Position numbers and translations under genes: made by a program
Origin: Bacteroidota bacterium
GTDB taxonomy: Bacteria > Bacteroidota > Bacteroidia > NORP154
Length of the DNA stretch: 64,000 bases
Assembly (NCBI GenBank): GCA_022572355.1
Contig: JACZWC010000003.1
Location: 1-64,000, forward strand
Direction: 5' to 3'
Notes under the pieces: generated by a model
The model's input: only the letters and a program-made list of their open reading frames with translations
Told to the model about the DNA's origin: nothing
Databases searched by the model: none
Part shown: positions 18,901-26,556 of the stretch, one piece after another
How positions within the stretch are numbered: position 1 is the first letter of the stretch
Layout of the letters: each line of letters begins with the position of its first letter

Positions 18901-19058
18901 CCTTGACCAAGGGCTCAGAATCGAACGTGCCTCTGGCAATTGCCGTTATTGGTGGAACCTTTATGGCCATGTTTTTAACCCTATTTATCGTACCAATTCT
19001 ATATTCCTATATAGCAAAATCTACTAATACTGTAAGTGATGAACAAATTCCGGAATAA
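15930..19058 (+). CDS. RND efflux transporter permease
   Basis: The 1042-residue inner-membrane pump has the duplicated RND fold: 12 transmembrane helices and two large periplasmic loops. The N-terminus is MIKTSFNNPFLVLVFAIIVA. The TM4 proton-relay segment reads LVLGLLVDNSIVVLENIDRH, so one of the two AcrB aspartates is kept and the second is Asn, as in many RND pumps outside the AcrB group. TM10-12 contain GIIMMVGIAVSYGNILVDRI. It exports drugs, metals or lipophilic compounds by proton antiport; the substrate cannot be read, though HME-type metal pumps are less likely given the VDN motif. It is the first gene of a three-gene operon and overlaps the adaptor gene. Confidence 0.92.
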   Translation: MIKTSFNNPFLVLVFAIIVAVMAAVVIPRMPVDILPSFKKSAMQILTLYPGMPAMVVEKDITSRMERWTGQSPGIEKQLSKSLMGVSIVTNFYGAEIDPAEAMANTSSYAMSDMYYQPPGTLPPMIQPFDPTASKPLMLLTVSSDVKNGKELYDVAYYNLRQMLSSVKGIIAPAAYGGSLRRIYIFVDPAKLEAFGISQTQVNDAIQKNTTMIPSGIAKIGEINYGIDAKGMIIDVKDFDDIVITYRNGKPIYIKDVGRASDDAAIQTNIARIDGREQVYLPIFKRPNANTIASVDAVRAALPLLKERMPDDVNLNIIFDQSVYVRSSISGLAYAGLGGLVLVIIVLLLFLGNFRSAMIVSISIPLSVMFAFIVLWATGQAINSITLGGIALVLGLLVDNSIVVLENIDRHLSMGKKPMEAAYDAAMEVAQPVLASTLVIIVVFFPVMFLTGITKFLFSPLAITVAGAMIGSYIFSLTLIPISAAYFFKQRSPKEEGEAQIQTQGFFQRFIERQKQNYQNALSGVLKRRGPILSFTVVLFVIASYVMVNLGYELFPSTDVGQMEIQVRMESGTPLRKTNETIAKMEEVIREETGSDLQQLISNIGIFYDLPAAYTPNSGTMDAFIGIQLKPDHEVSTPEYARRLRSRMTKEFPGIELSFNTGGLITAALNEGKPSPIDVQVKGNKLEVLRELAEEIKDMVSSIPTTRDVTILQRMDQPAKIIDIDRIKASELGVEPVDAIKNIVSALNSSTTYSKSFWIDEKNGNHYYVGVTYPENQIDNEHVLENVTIASKTHDKPIPFRTFSKITETTNAVEINHHNLARVFNVYANVEGEDIGSVSDKIQELLNDLELPKGYTVAFQGEVAVIKSSFGDLGLGLMLAVIMAFLIITPLFRSFRLPLIIILVFPLGIIGVAFLMYVTSTYLSIQSIMGIIMMVGIAVSYGNILVDRINNLIKEGKEKTEAIIAGATDRFRPVLMTASTTIFGLLPTAMALTKGSESNVPLAIAVIGGTFMAMFLTLFIVPILYSYIAKSTNTVSDEQIPE

Positions 19059-20130
19059 CATAGGGCTACCAGGTTTGGCCCTGCTGGGCTTAATGATGGC
19101 CTGCCAATCAACAGACGAAAAAGCCCCAGAAAGGGAAATTTCTGATGGGAAAACACAGATCGTTGAAGTGGTTAATCCTGCTTATCGCGACTTCACTGGT
19201 GAAATACTAATAACCGGAACCGCCATGCCCAACAAGATCGTACTCGTTCATGCTATGGAGAGTGGTTACCTGAGAGTTATCCACAAGGATATCGGAGACC
19301 AAGTGAAACAGGGGGAGCTAATTGCAGAATTAGACAATCCTGAATTGAAGAGGATAAGTGACAAATTAGTTGCCCAATTCGAAGCAAAAAGGGCAATTTA
19401 TGAAAGACTGGAAGAAAGTTATAAAAACACACCCGATCTTACACCGAAACAATTGTTAGACGAAGCAAAAGCCGATTATCTCGCTGCCTCAGCTGAGGTA
19501 AGTGCCATCCAAGATCGTCGCGGTTTTTTAAGGGTAAAAGCCCCATTTGATGGAACGATCACCAAGCGATTTGTAGATAGAGGGGCACTTATCCAAAGTG
19601 GGATGACCAATTCTAATGCTTCAGCAATTGTTGAATTACAGCAATTGGATCCAATACGACTTACCATCCCTCTTCCTGAGTCAGATGTATCAAATATAAA
19701 TACTGAAATGGATGTTGTAATCACCTTTCCTGAGCTAGCAGGTTCATCTTACAGGGCCAAGATCAGCAGAACGGCAGGAGTTATGGATTTCGCGTCTAAA
19801 ACAATGCAGGTTGAAGTGGACCTCGCCAATCCAGATGGCAAAATAAAATCTGGTATGTATGCCAAGGTTGTGATTCCCCTTGCAAGTCGCGACAGCGTTC
19901 TCTCTCTTCCTGTTACCGGACAGCTAATATTTCAAGATGAGTTGTTCTTAATGGTGGTCAAGGACAATATTGTAGAACGAATTCCTTTAAGAAAAGGGTT
20001 GGACAACAAAGACTTCTTCGAAGTTTTGAACGACGACGTAAATCTTGAGTCACTAGTGATTATTCAGGGGAAGAGTTTGGTAAAAGCCGGACAATCTGTA
20101 GAAACAGTCATCAAGAGTAATACGGAGTGA
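19039..20130 (+). CDS. RND efflux periplasmic adaptor (membrane fusion protein), lipoprotein
   Basis: The protein has 363 residues from ATG 19039; a GTG three bases earlier is also possible. The N-terminus is a lipoprotein signal ending LMMACQS, with the lipidated Cys at residue 22. It continues with the adaptor core: a barrel-sandwich half (MESGYLRVIHKDIGDQVKQG), a helical hairpin (residues about 100-145), the second lipoyl half (FLRVKAPFDGTITKRFVDRG) and a beta-barrel with RAKISRTAGVMDFASKTMQV. It bridges the permease and the TolC channel. The reading frame overlaps the permease gene by 20 nt and the TolC gene by 4 nt (GTGA), a sign of tight coupling. Confidence 0.92.
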   Translation: MNKFRNNIGLPGLALLGLMMACQSTDEKAPEREISDGKTQIVEVVNPAYRDFTGEILITGTAMPNKIVLVHAMESGYLRVIHKDIGDQVKQGELIAELDNPELKRISDKLVAQFEAKRAIYERLEESYKNTPDLTPKQLLDEAKADYLAASAEVSAIQDRRGFLRVKAPFDGTITKRFVDRGALIQSGMTNSNASAIVELQQLDPIRLTIPLPESDVSNINTEMDVVITFPELAGSSYRAKISRTAGVMDFASKTMQVEVDLANPDGKIKSGMYAKVVIPLASRDSVLSLPVTGQLIFQDELFLMVVKDNIVERIPLRKGLDNKDFFEVLNDDVNLESLVIIQGKSLVKAGQSVETVIKSNTE

Positions 20131-21446
20131 GTATTGGCACATTCAACATATTAAATTCCCGAATCTGGGCCATCGCGTTATTGCTCATGGCAGGATTCAC
20201 TCAGCTTCATGGCCAGGATGGAAAGACCCAGATGCCTATTGATCTGAATACTGTGATGAAACTAGCTGGTGCCAATAACCTGGCGGTAGCCGAAATGGAT
20301 GCCAAGAGAGAACTCGCCGTTGCCAGAGCTAAGACTGCCAAAGAATGGTTCTTGCCAACAATTAGTCCAGGGGTTCTATTGATAGGATATGAGGGTAATG
20401 CCCAAAGTACAGACGGAACTTTCATTAATGTAAATAAGAATTCGTTCTGGGGTGGAGCGGCGATTACTGCAGACTGGAACCTGGGAGATGCGGTATTTTC
20501 ATACCTGGAAGCCAAGCAAGACATTAAAACTGCGGAGCATGCTTCTACCGTAGAATCAAATCGCATACAGCTTGAAGCGGTGAAAACTTACTACGAGTTG
20601 GGTGCTGCGCAGAGTAAGCTCACAGCTCTGAACAAGATCGTTAAAAAGGCCGCTGATATCACCAGGCAAATAGAGATCCAGGCTGAAGCTGGCATCAGGT
20701 ACAAATCAGATGTATTGCTGGCCAAAGCCAACCTCAACCATGTGAAAATTGAGCAGAGCAATGCAAGGTGGGAGATCTTGACAAGATCGAACGAATTACT
20801 CAACATCCTGAATATTCAAGATAATGTTGTACTGATCGTTAGTGATTCTGTGCTTGTTCCCATTGCCTTGGTAGATACTTCCATTGCAGATGTCGAGAAA
20901 GCCTATGCTCTGAGGCCAGAGACCATGATGTTTCAAAGCAAAATGGATGCCTTGGCAATTGGGCGGAAATCTTACACCACAGGATTGATTTTGCCTGATA
21001 TAAACCTGGGCTTTAATGACGGAGTGCTCGGCCCCTACTTCAATCCGCTTGTTAACCAATACTCCTATTATATCGGAGCCAGGTGGAACATCCCGTTGGG
21101 TGTTTTGTTTTTTGGGGGAAACAAAAAGCAATACGATGCCAGGATAAAAATGGAACAGATCCATTTGGACCAGGCCAAAAACACGATCAGGCAGGAAGTG
21201 CAAGATGCTGAAGGTGGAGTAGCAATCGCGACTGAGCAAATGAAGCTAGCTACGGAAGCCCTAGGTTTTGCCACCACAGCCTTGGAGCAAAGCATGGAGC
21301 GACAAAAGCTGGGAACTGCCTTACCCTTAGAAGTTTTTCAGGCTCAGGAACAACTACTTCAATCTGAAATTGATAACATTCGCGCCATTACCAACTACAA
21401 TAAGGCGCAGTATTCTCTCTATATCGCTATGGGGAATAAGCAGTAG
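20127..21446 (+). CDS. TolC-family outer-membrane efflux protein
   Basis: The protein has 439 residues from a GTG start that overlaps the adaptor stop by 4 nt. A signal region (LLLMAGFTQLHGQD) precedes two OEP repeats of long helices with paired strands. Examples are MKLAGANNLAVAEMDAKREL, then LNHVKIEQSNARWEILTRSN and MKLATEALGFATTALEQSME. It forms the trimeric outer-membrane channel that completes the RND tripartite pump. Permease-adaptor-channel is the reverse of the more usual adaptor-first arrangement, but all three overlap and are clearly one operon. Confidence 0.9.
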   Translation: MSIGTFNILNSRIWAIALLLMAGFTQLHGQDGKTQMPIDLNTVMKLAGANNLAVAEMDAKRELAVARAKTAKEWFLPTISPGVLLIGYEGNAQSTDGTFINVNKNSFWGGAAITADWNLGDAVFSYLEAKQDIKTAEHASTVESNRIQLEAVKTYYELGAAQSKLTALNKIVKKAADITRQIEIQAEAGIRYKSDVLLAKANLNHVKIEQSNARWEILTRSNELLNILNIQDNVVLIVSDSVLVPIALVDTSIADVEKAYALRPETMMFQSKMDALAIGRKSYTTGLILPDINLGFNDGVLGPYFNPLVNQYSYYIGARWNIPLGVLFFGGNKKQYDARIKMEQIHLDQAKNTIRQEVQDAEGGVAIATEQMKLATEALGFATTALEQSMERQKLGTALPLEVFQAQEQLLQSEIDNIRAITNYNKAQYSLYIAMGNKQ

Positions 21447-21470
21447 GTCTCACCGCCTTTTTTCTCGTTT

Positions 21471-21488
21471 TTGAATTGCTATATTAGT
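21471..21488 (+). promoter_or_regulatory. 18-bp block conserved upstream of two TPR paralogs (copy 1)
   Basis: TTGAATTGCTATATTAGT occurs here and, identically, at 48889-48906. In both places it ends exactly 3 nt before a GTG start codon. The similarity continues into the first codons (GTGATAAAACGATAC against GTGATTAACCGATGC). Such retention next to diverged coding sequence suggests a shared promoter or translation-initiation element. Confidence 0.55.
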
Positions 21489-21491
21489 ATT

Positions 21492-22604
21492 GTGATAAAA
21501 CGATACTTAATAGCGCTATTAATGTTTCTCCTAACTTTTGCGGTTCATTCGCAAGCCCAAAGGATTGTTGATTCCCTAAATCAATCATTCAGATCGGCTA
21601 AGCACGACACAGACAAAATAAACTGCCTCTTTGCACTGGGAGAGGCACTTATTGGGTCTGACCCTGATACGGTTCTGATTATTCAGAAAATCGCAGAGCA
21701 GTTAGCAGAAAAGGGGCTTGTCTCTGGCCCACTCTCCACCCTGCCTGACCGGCAGGCAGGCCTTCTCAAAAAAAAGTATTTATTCTCTCTGGCTGAGGCC
21801 CTGAACAATATTGGGTATATCTATGATGATCAAGGTGAGATCCCCAAAGCCTTGGAGTACTATTATAGGAGTTTAAAGATAATGGAAGATATAGGCAATA
21901 AAGAAGGCATAGCAACCTCTTTAAACAATATTGGGTATATCTATAACAGCCAAGGTGACATCCCTAAAGCATTGGAGTACTTTCATAAGAGTTTGATAAT
22001 AAGAGAAGATATAGGCAATAAAGAAGGAATAGCTAACTCTTTAAACAGTATGGGGAGGATCTATATGAATCAAGGTGACATCCACAAAGCATTGGAGTAC
22101 TTTCATAAGAGTTTGAAATTAGGAGAAGAAACCCGCCTGCTGGACGGGCAAGTAGGTAATAAACAAGGCATAGCCACCTCTTTAAACAATATTGGGTTTA
22201 TGTATAGGAATCATGGTGACCCTTCGGTTACCTCTTCTAAAGAAGCGTCTCTCAGAGCAGGCATCCCTAAAGCCCTGGAGTACTATCATAAGAGTTTGAA
22301 GATATATGAAGAAATAGGAAATAAAGAAGGAATAGCTACATCTTTAAACAATATTGGGTATATCTATAAAAATCAAGGTGACATCCCCAAAGCCCTGGAG
22401 TACTATTATAAGAGTTTGAAGATAAGAGAAAATATAGGCAATAAACAAGGCATCGCTGTCTCTTTAAACAATATTGCAAGATCAATGTTGATCCAAGGGC
22501 AGGTTGTAGAGGCTGGTGAGCAGGCAGAGCGGAGTTTAGAAATAGCCCGCGAAATTGGATCTCCCAGTCAAATGATGTACACGGCAGGCACATTAAAAAA
22601 ATAG
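21492..22604 (+). CDS. TPR membrane protein, N-terminal part, interrupted by a frameshift
   Basis: The GTG start at 21492 is chosen because the intact paralog at 48910 starts at the same place relative to the conserved upstream block. A signal peptide (YLIALLMFLLTFAVHSQAQ) is followed by about six 40-residue TPR units with the core ALNNIGYIYDDQGEIPKALEYY. The frame stops at TAG 22602-22604 immediately after a run of seven A. Shifting by -1 at that run opens KIEEKQGNYKEALEMYELYI and the rest of the family's C-terminus (next entry). Three in-frame insertions absent from the paralogs lie between units: the palindrome at 21740-21760, 21 nt at 22131-22151 and 42 nt at 22221-22262. It is either a recent pseudogene, a homopolymer sequencing error or a slippage-dependent gene. 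Confidence 0.8.
   Translation: MIKRYLIALLMFLLTFAVHSQAQRIVDSLNQSFRSAKHDTDKINCLFALGEALIGSDPDTVLIIQKIAEQLAEKGLVSGPLSTLPDRQAGLLKKKYLFSLAEALNNIGYIYDDQGEIPKALEYYYRSLKIMEDIGNKEGIATSLNNIGYIYNSQGDIPKALEYFHKSLIIREDIGNKEGIANSLNSMGRIYMNQGDIHKALEYFHKSLKLGEETRLLDGQVGNKQGIATSLNNIGFMYRNHGDPSVTSSKEASLRAGIPKALEYYHKSLKIYEEIGNKEGIATSLNNIGYIYKNQGDIPKALEYYYKSLKIRENIGNKQGIAVSLNNIARSMLIQGQVVEAGEQAERSLEIAREIGSPSQMMYTAGTLKK
21740..21760. repeat. Palindromic repeat inside the TPR gene
   Basis: CCTGCCTG and CAGGCAGG form an 8-bp stem around ACCGG and are translated in frame as LPDRQAG. Eighteen of 21 positions match the intergenic palindrome at 8315-8335. Confidence 0.8.
22131..22151 (+). repeat. 21-nt in-frame insertion in the TPR gene
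   Basis: The 21 nt encode TRLLDGQ and separate 'GEE' from 'VGNKQG', where neighbouring TPR units read 'REDIGNKEG' without a gap. The insert contains CCCGCCTGCTGGACGGGC, a degenerate relative of the CCTGCC palindrome. Confidence 0.65.
22221..22262 (+). repeat. 42-nt in-frame insertion in the TPR gene
   Basis: The 42 nt encode PSVTSSKEASLRAG within the loop of one TPR unit (NHGD, insert, IPKALEYY). The other units read NQGDIPKALEYY. It starts with CCTTCGG, the core word of the repeat at 13679, and contains the small palindrome CTTCTAAAGAAG. Confidence 0.7.
22595..22604 (+). other. A7 homopolymer followed by TAG: -1 frameshift site
   Basis: The sequence TTAAAAAAATAG is read TTA AAA AAA TAG. 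Slipping back one base after the second AAA gives ATA GAA GAA and restores the whole conserved C-terminus. One lost A, a sequencing error or programmed slippage would each explain it. Confidence 0.8.
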
Positions 22605-23095
22605 AAGAAAAACAAGGCAATTACAAAGAAGCTTTGGAGATGTATGAACTCTACATTCAAATGCGTGACAGTATCAAAAATGAAGAAACTCAAAAGGCCA
22701 CCATACGCCAACAAACAAAGTATGAGTTTGAAAAGGCAATGCTGATTCAAGAGCAGGAGGAAAATGAAAAACAACGAATATTAAATGAAAAATTAAAAAG
22801 GAGGGATAATCTGCAATACTCGATAGTGTTAATTTGTTTATTGGTAATTGGTGTATTGGTGGCTATGCTAGGGAGGCTCTCGTTACCAGTTAGAATGGCT
22901 GAGGGTATTATCTTCTTTTCATTCCTTATCCTCTTTGAGTTCTTGCTGGTTCTTGCCGACCCTTACATAGAAAACTGGTCAGGCGGGGCGCCTGGGTTTA
23001 AGCTCTTGTTCAATGCGGGTATTGCTGCTTTGATATTTCCACTACACTCCTTGTTTGAGTCCAAGCTGAAAGGGAGGTTGGTAAAAAAGAATTAA
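22601..23095 (+). CDS. TPR membrane protein, C-terminal part after the frameshift
   Basis: This frame carries the remainder of the family: the end of the last TPR (NYKEALEMYELYIQMRDSIK), a charged coiled coil beginning TIRQQTKYEFEKAMLIQEQ, and three hydrophobic helices (SIVLICLLVIGVLVAMLG; EGIIFFSFLILFEFLLVLAD; FNAGIAALIFPLHSLFE). The tail is almost identical to the tails of the intact proteins at 48910 and 50466. The first internal ATG (22634) could in principle start a 153-residue protein, but the homology begins upstream of it, so it is better seen as the second half of a broken gene. No kinase, cyclase or DNA-binding output domain follows. Confidence 0.75.
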   Translation: MEEKQGNYKEALEMYELYIQMRDSIKNEETQKATIRQQTKYEFEKAMLIQEQEENEKQRILNEKLKRRDNLQYSIVLICLLVIGVLVAMLGRLSLPVRMAEGIIFFSFLILFEFLLVLADPYIENWSGGAPGFKLLFNAGIAALIFPLHSLFESKLKGRLVKKN

Positions 23096-23157
23096 TAGTT
23101 ACATGTCATTCCAGTAGAGTCACAAGTTGAGGCTGTCTCCAAAGTCTAATCCTCACT

Positions 23158-23252
23158 TAACCGCAACGGTCGCAAAGAAAACGCAAAGTTCGCAAAGGTG
23201 TAATTAGTAACACTTTGCGCTCCTTGCGAAAGCCTTGCGCGCTTTGCGGTTA
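23158..23252. repeat. Long inverted repeat of CGCAAAG / CTTTGCG units
   Basis: Left arm words (AACCGCAACGGTCGCAAAG, ACGCAAAGTTCGCAAAGG) can pair with right arm words (CTTTGCGCTCCTTGCG, GCGCTTTGCGGTTA) around a short AT-rich loop at about 23201-23208. The element lies between convergent genes, where it could act as a two-way transcription stop. A degenerate relative is at 26557-26625. Confidence 0.7.
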
Positions 23253-23296
23253 GACAGATTATCCGCTCTTAAACAGCTGCTCTCTATTGTATCTTA

Positions 23297-25546
23297 TTAA
23301 TTCTTTTTCTTCTTCAATTTATACCTCAATCCCAAATAGGTCATTCGGCCAAATATGGGCCCCCAGATGAGTGAGCTGTCGAAGTAAGGGCCAAAGGGCT
23401 GGTCAGCGGCGAGAATTGGATTGTTTTGTTTGTAGTCAGTAATATTCTCCATTCCTAAATAAATGTCTATCCCGTTTTTGAACTTCTTGGTTATCTGTGC
23501 ATTTAAAATAAAGTAATCCGGTGACTTGCTGTCGAGCCGATAACCCTCTGGGTTGGTGGATGTATTCGGAATTCTTTTCTCTCCTTGCCACTGAAACGTT
23601 AAGTCAAAAACCCACGTTGTACCCGTTTCATAAGCCAGGTTCAAAAATGCCCTATTCTGTGCAACCAGCGGTTTGCTGAGCAGCTGTTTGTTGTAAGTTG
23701 TCTTCACCTCAAACCAGCGATAGGCTATTCGCAGGTCCAACTTTCTGATCAACTCATAATTGAGGGTGGCCTGAAAACTATTGGAGTAGGAAACGCCATC
23801 CAGATTGTAGAACCGGGCTTCCTGCGTATTCTGATCCAGATCGAGCACAATTTGGTTTTGAAAATCTGTTCTGTAAAAGTCTATTCCTATATCTCCGTCG
23901 CGGTAGTCCAACCGGAAATCTTGAGTTAGATTAATACCATAGTTCCACGCAATTTCTGGCCTAAGTCCAAAACCGGGTTTGTTGGGATCACTGTCAATTA
24001 TTATATTTCTAGAGCTAGCCAAAATTCCAATGTTCTCCGAAAAGATGTTGGCGGTTTTTAGCCCTCTTCCTGCTGAAGCCCTAACTACGGTGGTCTCTGT
24101 CAAAGCATAACGCATATGCACCCTAGGCGTGACAAAGGCTCCATAATAATTATGGTAGTCGGCTCTAAGCCCAAGTATCATTGTAAAGTTCTCAAGGCCT
24201 TTGGAAGTGTATTCAAAAAAAGCTCCTGGTGTACTTTCAATTCTCTTATAAGTTGTGGAATCCAATGCTTCCAGGTAGTCATCATACACGAAACTCAATC
24301 CGGTTTTAAACTTGTTGTTTGTATTTCCAATTATTGATTGGTAGATGAGATTGGAGTAAAAAGACTTCTGATCACCCACATATTGGCGCAATCCAAAGTG
24401 AGAGTACTGATCATGTAGAGAACCGGATAATTGCAATCCAATGCTCTTGTATTTGTTCTTTGGAAAGACATATCCCACTTTCAGGAACGCCTCATATCTA
24501 TTTGTTTGGATCGCAAGGCCATAATTGGTTGTATCTAAGATTAGATTATGATTGTAATCCATTTGGCCGCCCTTGGTATCATAATACAACCCCTTAACTC
24601 CAAAGCGCATTCGCAAGCCTTTTTGGTTATCAAATTTCCAGCGATTCATTAACACGATGTTGTTGCCAACTGGGTTATCCATAAATGAATCTCCGTTTCT
24701 ATCTATTTTGAGCGATTGATTCTTACCATGAACGAGCAAGGTTGTTGACCATTTTGAACCTACCTGATGGCTAGAAATCGAATTAATCTCTAGCCTCCCA
24801 CTTTCATTCATATAAATGTTGAGAAAAAGCTTCTCTTCTTCATCTGGTTTTTTCAATTCAACATTGATCTGGCCTGCCATACTTTCAAAACCGTTTATTA
24901 CCGGCCCCGTTCCCTTTGTTACCTGTATAGAATTCATCCATGCGCCCGGAATATAGGACAGTCCATAGATTGCCGCCAACCCCCGAACGGCTGGGATATT
25001 CTCCTGAGATATTTGGGTATAGGAGCCGGCCAGCCCCAGCATCTGTATTTGCCTGGTTCCGGTAATGGCATCTGTAAACGATACATCGATAGAGGGATTG
25101 GTTTCAAAACTCTCAGAAAGGTTGCAACAGGCTGCCTTGAACAGTTCCTTCTCACCCATGATTTCTGTCTTGATCGGATCCATGAATGAAACTTCCGTTG
25201 TTTTCTTCCTATATACCACTTTCACCTCATTCAGCATTGCCGAACTTTTCAAAATTATCGACAACATATCCGGATGCTCAATTAACACCGTATCCGTTTG
25301 GTAACCGATGTAACTGATGATCAGATTCCTGTACTCAGGTTTATATCCAATTTGAAAAACTCCGTTGGTATCCGTAGAAGTTCCCTTTGTAGTTCCCTCC
25401 CAGTACACATTGGCTCCTATGAGAGGATGTAAACGACCCTTCTTATCCTCTTCCACCACCACACCTTTCATTACATCCTGTGCAATGAGTGTGTTATTGC
25501 TCAAAAGAACAAGTGAAAACATGACGATGAACCTGAGATCTTTCAT
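23297..25546 (-). CDS. TonB-dependent receptor, probably for metal (copper-type) uptake
   Basis: The 749-residue outer-membrane protein has a signal peptide (FIVMFSLVLLSNNTLIAQD) and an N-terminal CarboxypepD_reg-like domain (GANVYWEGTTKGTSTDTNGV). The plug starts FKAACCNLSESFETNPSIDV, and a 22-strand-type barrel ends YLGLRYKLKKKKN. The vicinal Cys-Cys in the plug start is a feature I associate with receptors linked to HMA-domain proteins in this phylum. Immediately upstream in the same direction are an exported HMA protein (78-nt gap) and an HYC_CC_PP protein, so the three probably form one metal-handling unit. Copper is the best guess from context only. Confidence 0.85.
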   Translation of the reverse strand: MKDLRFIVMFSLVLLSNNTLIAQDVMKGVVVEEDKKGRLHPLIGANVYWEGTTKGTSTDTNGVFQIGYKPEYRNLIISYIGYQTDTVLIEHPDMLSIILKSSAMLNEVKVVYRKKTTEVSFMDPIKTEIMGEKELFKAACCNLSESFETNPSIDVSFTDAITGTRQIQMLGLAGSYTQISQENIPAVRGLAAIYGLSYIPGAWMNSIQVTKGTGPVINGFESMAGQINVELKKPDEEEKLFLNIYMNESGRLEINSISSHQVGSKWSTTLLVHGKNQSLKIDRNGDSFMDNPVGNNIVLMNRWKFDNQKGLRMRFGVKGLYYDTKGGQMDYNHNLILDTTNYGLAIQTNRYEAFLKVGYVFPKNKYKSIGLQLSGSLHDQYSHFGLRQYVGDQKSFYSNLIYQSIIGNTNNKFKTGLSFVYDDYLEALDSTTYKRIESTPGAFFEYTSKGLENFTMILGLRADYHNYYGAFVTPRVHMRYALTETTVVRASAGRGLKTANIFSENIGILASSRNIIIDSDPNKPGFGLRPEIAWNYGINLTQDFRLDYRDGDIGIDFYRTDFQNQIVLDLDQNTQEARFYNLDGVSYSNSFQATLNYELIRKLDLRIAYRWFEVKTTYNKQLLSKPLVAQNRAFLNLAYETGTTWVFDLTFQWQGEKRIPNTSTNPEGYRLDSKSPDYFILNAQITKKFKNGIDIYLGMENITDYKQNNPILAADQPFGPYFDSSLIWGPIFGRMTYLGLRYKLKKKKN

Positions 25547-25623
25547 TTTTGAAACAATCCGAAACCCGATACCCTGGCTAGCAACAATACGCTAACCAGA
25601 AATCAGCCCCGTGCTTTGAAATC

Positions 25624-25998
25624 TTAGTGAACTTCCAGCTCCTTATACCTGCAGCATTTGGGCAGCGCATTATACGCCTCCTCTGTAGCTTTCACCTTTT
25701 CAGTTGTATAGCCCGATTTAGCAATACTCTCATGTATTAGCTGCTCAGAAGTTTTGTCCGCTTTGTAAACCACTTCGATCATGCCGGTATTTTTGTCCCA
25801 GGACGCAAATTTTACGCCTTTTACAAAAGCTGCATTTTCGATCTTGGTTTTACACATACCGCACACTCCTTCAACTTTGAACTTGCAGGTTACTTTACCC
25901 TCCTTGACAGGTTCTGCATTTTTTTCCTGTGCATTTACCGTAACGCTAAACAGCGCAACGATTGCACCTATAAATATATGTTTTACTAGATTTTTCAT
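25624..25998 (-). CDS. Exported heavy-metal-associated (HMA) domain protein
   Basis: The 124-residue protein has a signal peptide (HIFIGAIVALFSVTVNAQE) and a single HMA-like domain. The metal loop is VEGVCGMCKTKIENAAF, a GxCxxC motif with two ligand cysteines. The family's beta-alpha-beta pattern follows (KGVKFASWDKNTGMIEVVYK). A further cysteine pair near the end (LPKCCRYKE) may add ligands. It most likely binds or hands over Cu(I) or a similar soft metal in the periplasm. It is the middle gene of a three-gene minus-strand set. Confidence 0.85.
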   Translation of the reverse strand: MKNLVKHIFIGAIVALFSVTVNAQEKNAEPVKEGKVTCKFKVEGVCGMCKTKIENAAFVKGVKFASWDKNTGMIEVVYKADKTSEQLIHESIAKSGYTTEKVKATEEAYNALPKCCRYKELEVH

Positions 25999-26072
25999 AA
26001 TGATTAGTTATTATAAGTTTTGACATACGTTTTAATTGCCGATCAATCAGCATAAATTCGATACGTCAATAA

Positions 26073-26465
26073 CTAACCATAAAATAAAAAAGAAGAATTG
26101 AGAAGGTAGATCCGTTCCGGATCGGGAGGTGACAAGTCGCGATAAGCTGAATTTTTCAATTCATAACCATCATCGACCACCTTATTTTGAATTTCAATAA
26201 AAAGATCCGCGAACAAGCTAATCTCTTTAACGGAAATGTTCGTGTTGTCAGCTAATTTTTGATGCGGAGTAAATTGAAAGAAGCTGGATTCATCATTACA
26301 GCAGTTATTGGCCATCTCAGCGTCCTCGTCGCAACAACATGCTGACGTTTTGGTATATAGATCTACTGAGGATAAATTTCCCCCACAGAAATGCATATTG
26401 TACCCTATCCCTACAGATACAAACAGGTAAAATATAACCAACGATATGCTAGAAAAAACTCTCAT
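26073..26465 (-). CDS. HYC_CC_PP family protein
   Basis: The 130-residue protein is taken from Met at 26465. The longer open frame adds 21 residues lacking the family start, whereas MRVFSSISLVIFYLFVSVGI is a typical N-terminal membrane/signal segment. The three marks of the family are visible: a His-x-Cys near the N-terminus (here MHFCGG rather than HYC), consecutive cysteines (SACCCDEDAE and NNCCNDE) and a late Pro-Pro (LSPPDPERIY). These proteins commonly accompany HMA proteins and TonB receptors in Bacteroidota. A metal-binding role in the envelope fits the cysteines but is not demonstrated. Confidence 0.75.
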   Translation of the reverse strand: MRVFSSISLVIFYLFVSVGIGYNMHFCGGNLSSVDLYTKTSACCCDEDAEMANNCCNDESSFFQFTPHQKLADNTNISVKEISLFADLFIEIQNKVVDDGYELKNSAYRDLSPPDPERIYLLNSSFLFYG

Positions 26466-26556
26466 ACAGGCTCTGTAACGAAAATTATGCCAAAATGTTA
26501 TGAGAAATGTTCCTTGGGTGTACGACAAAGTTCCTTGGTGCAGTAATTTCCCGTTT

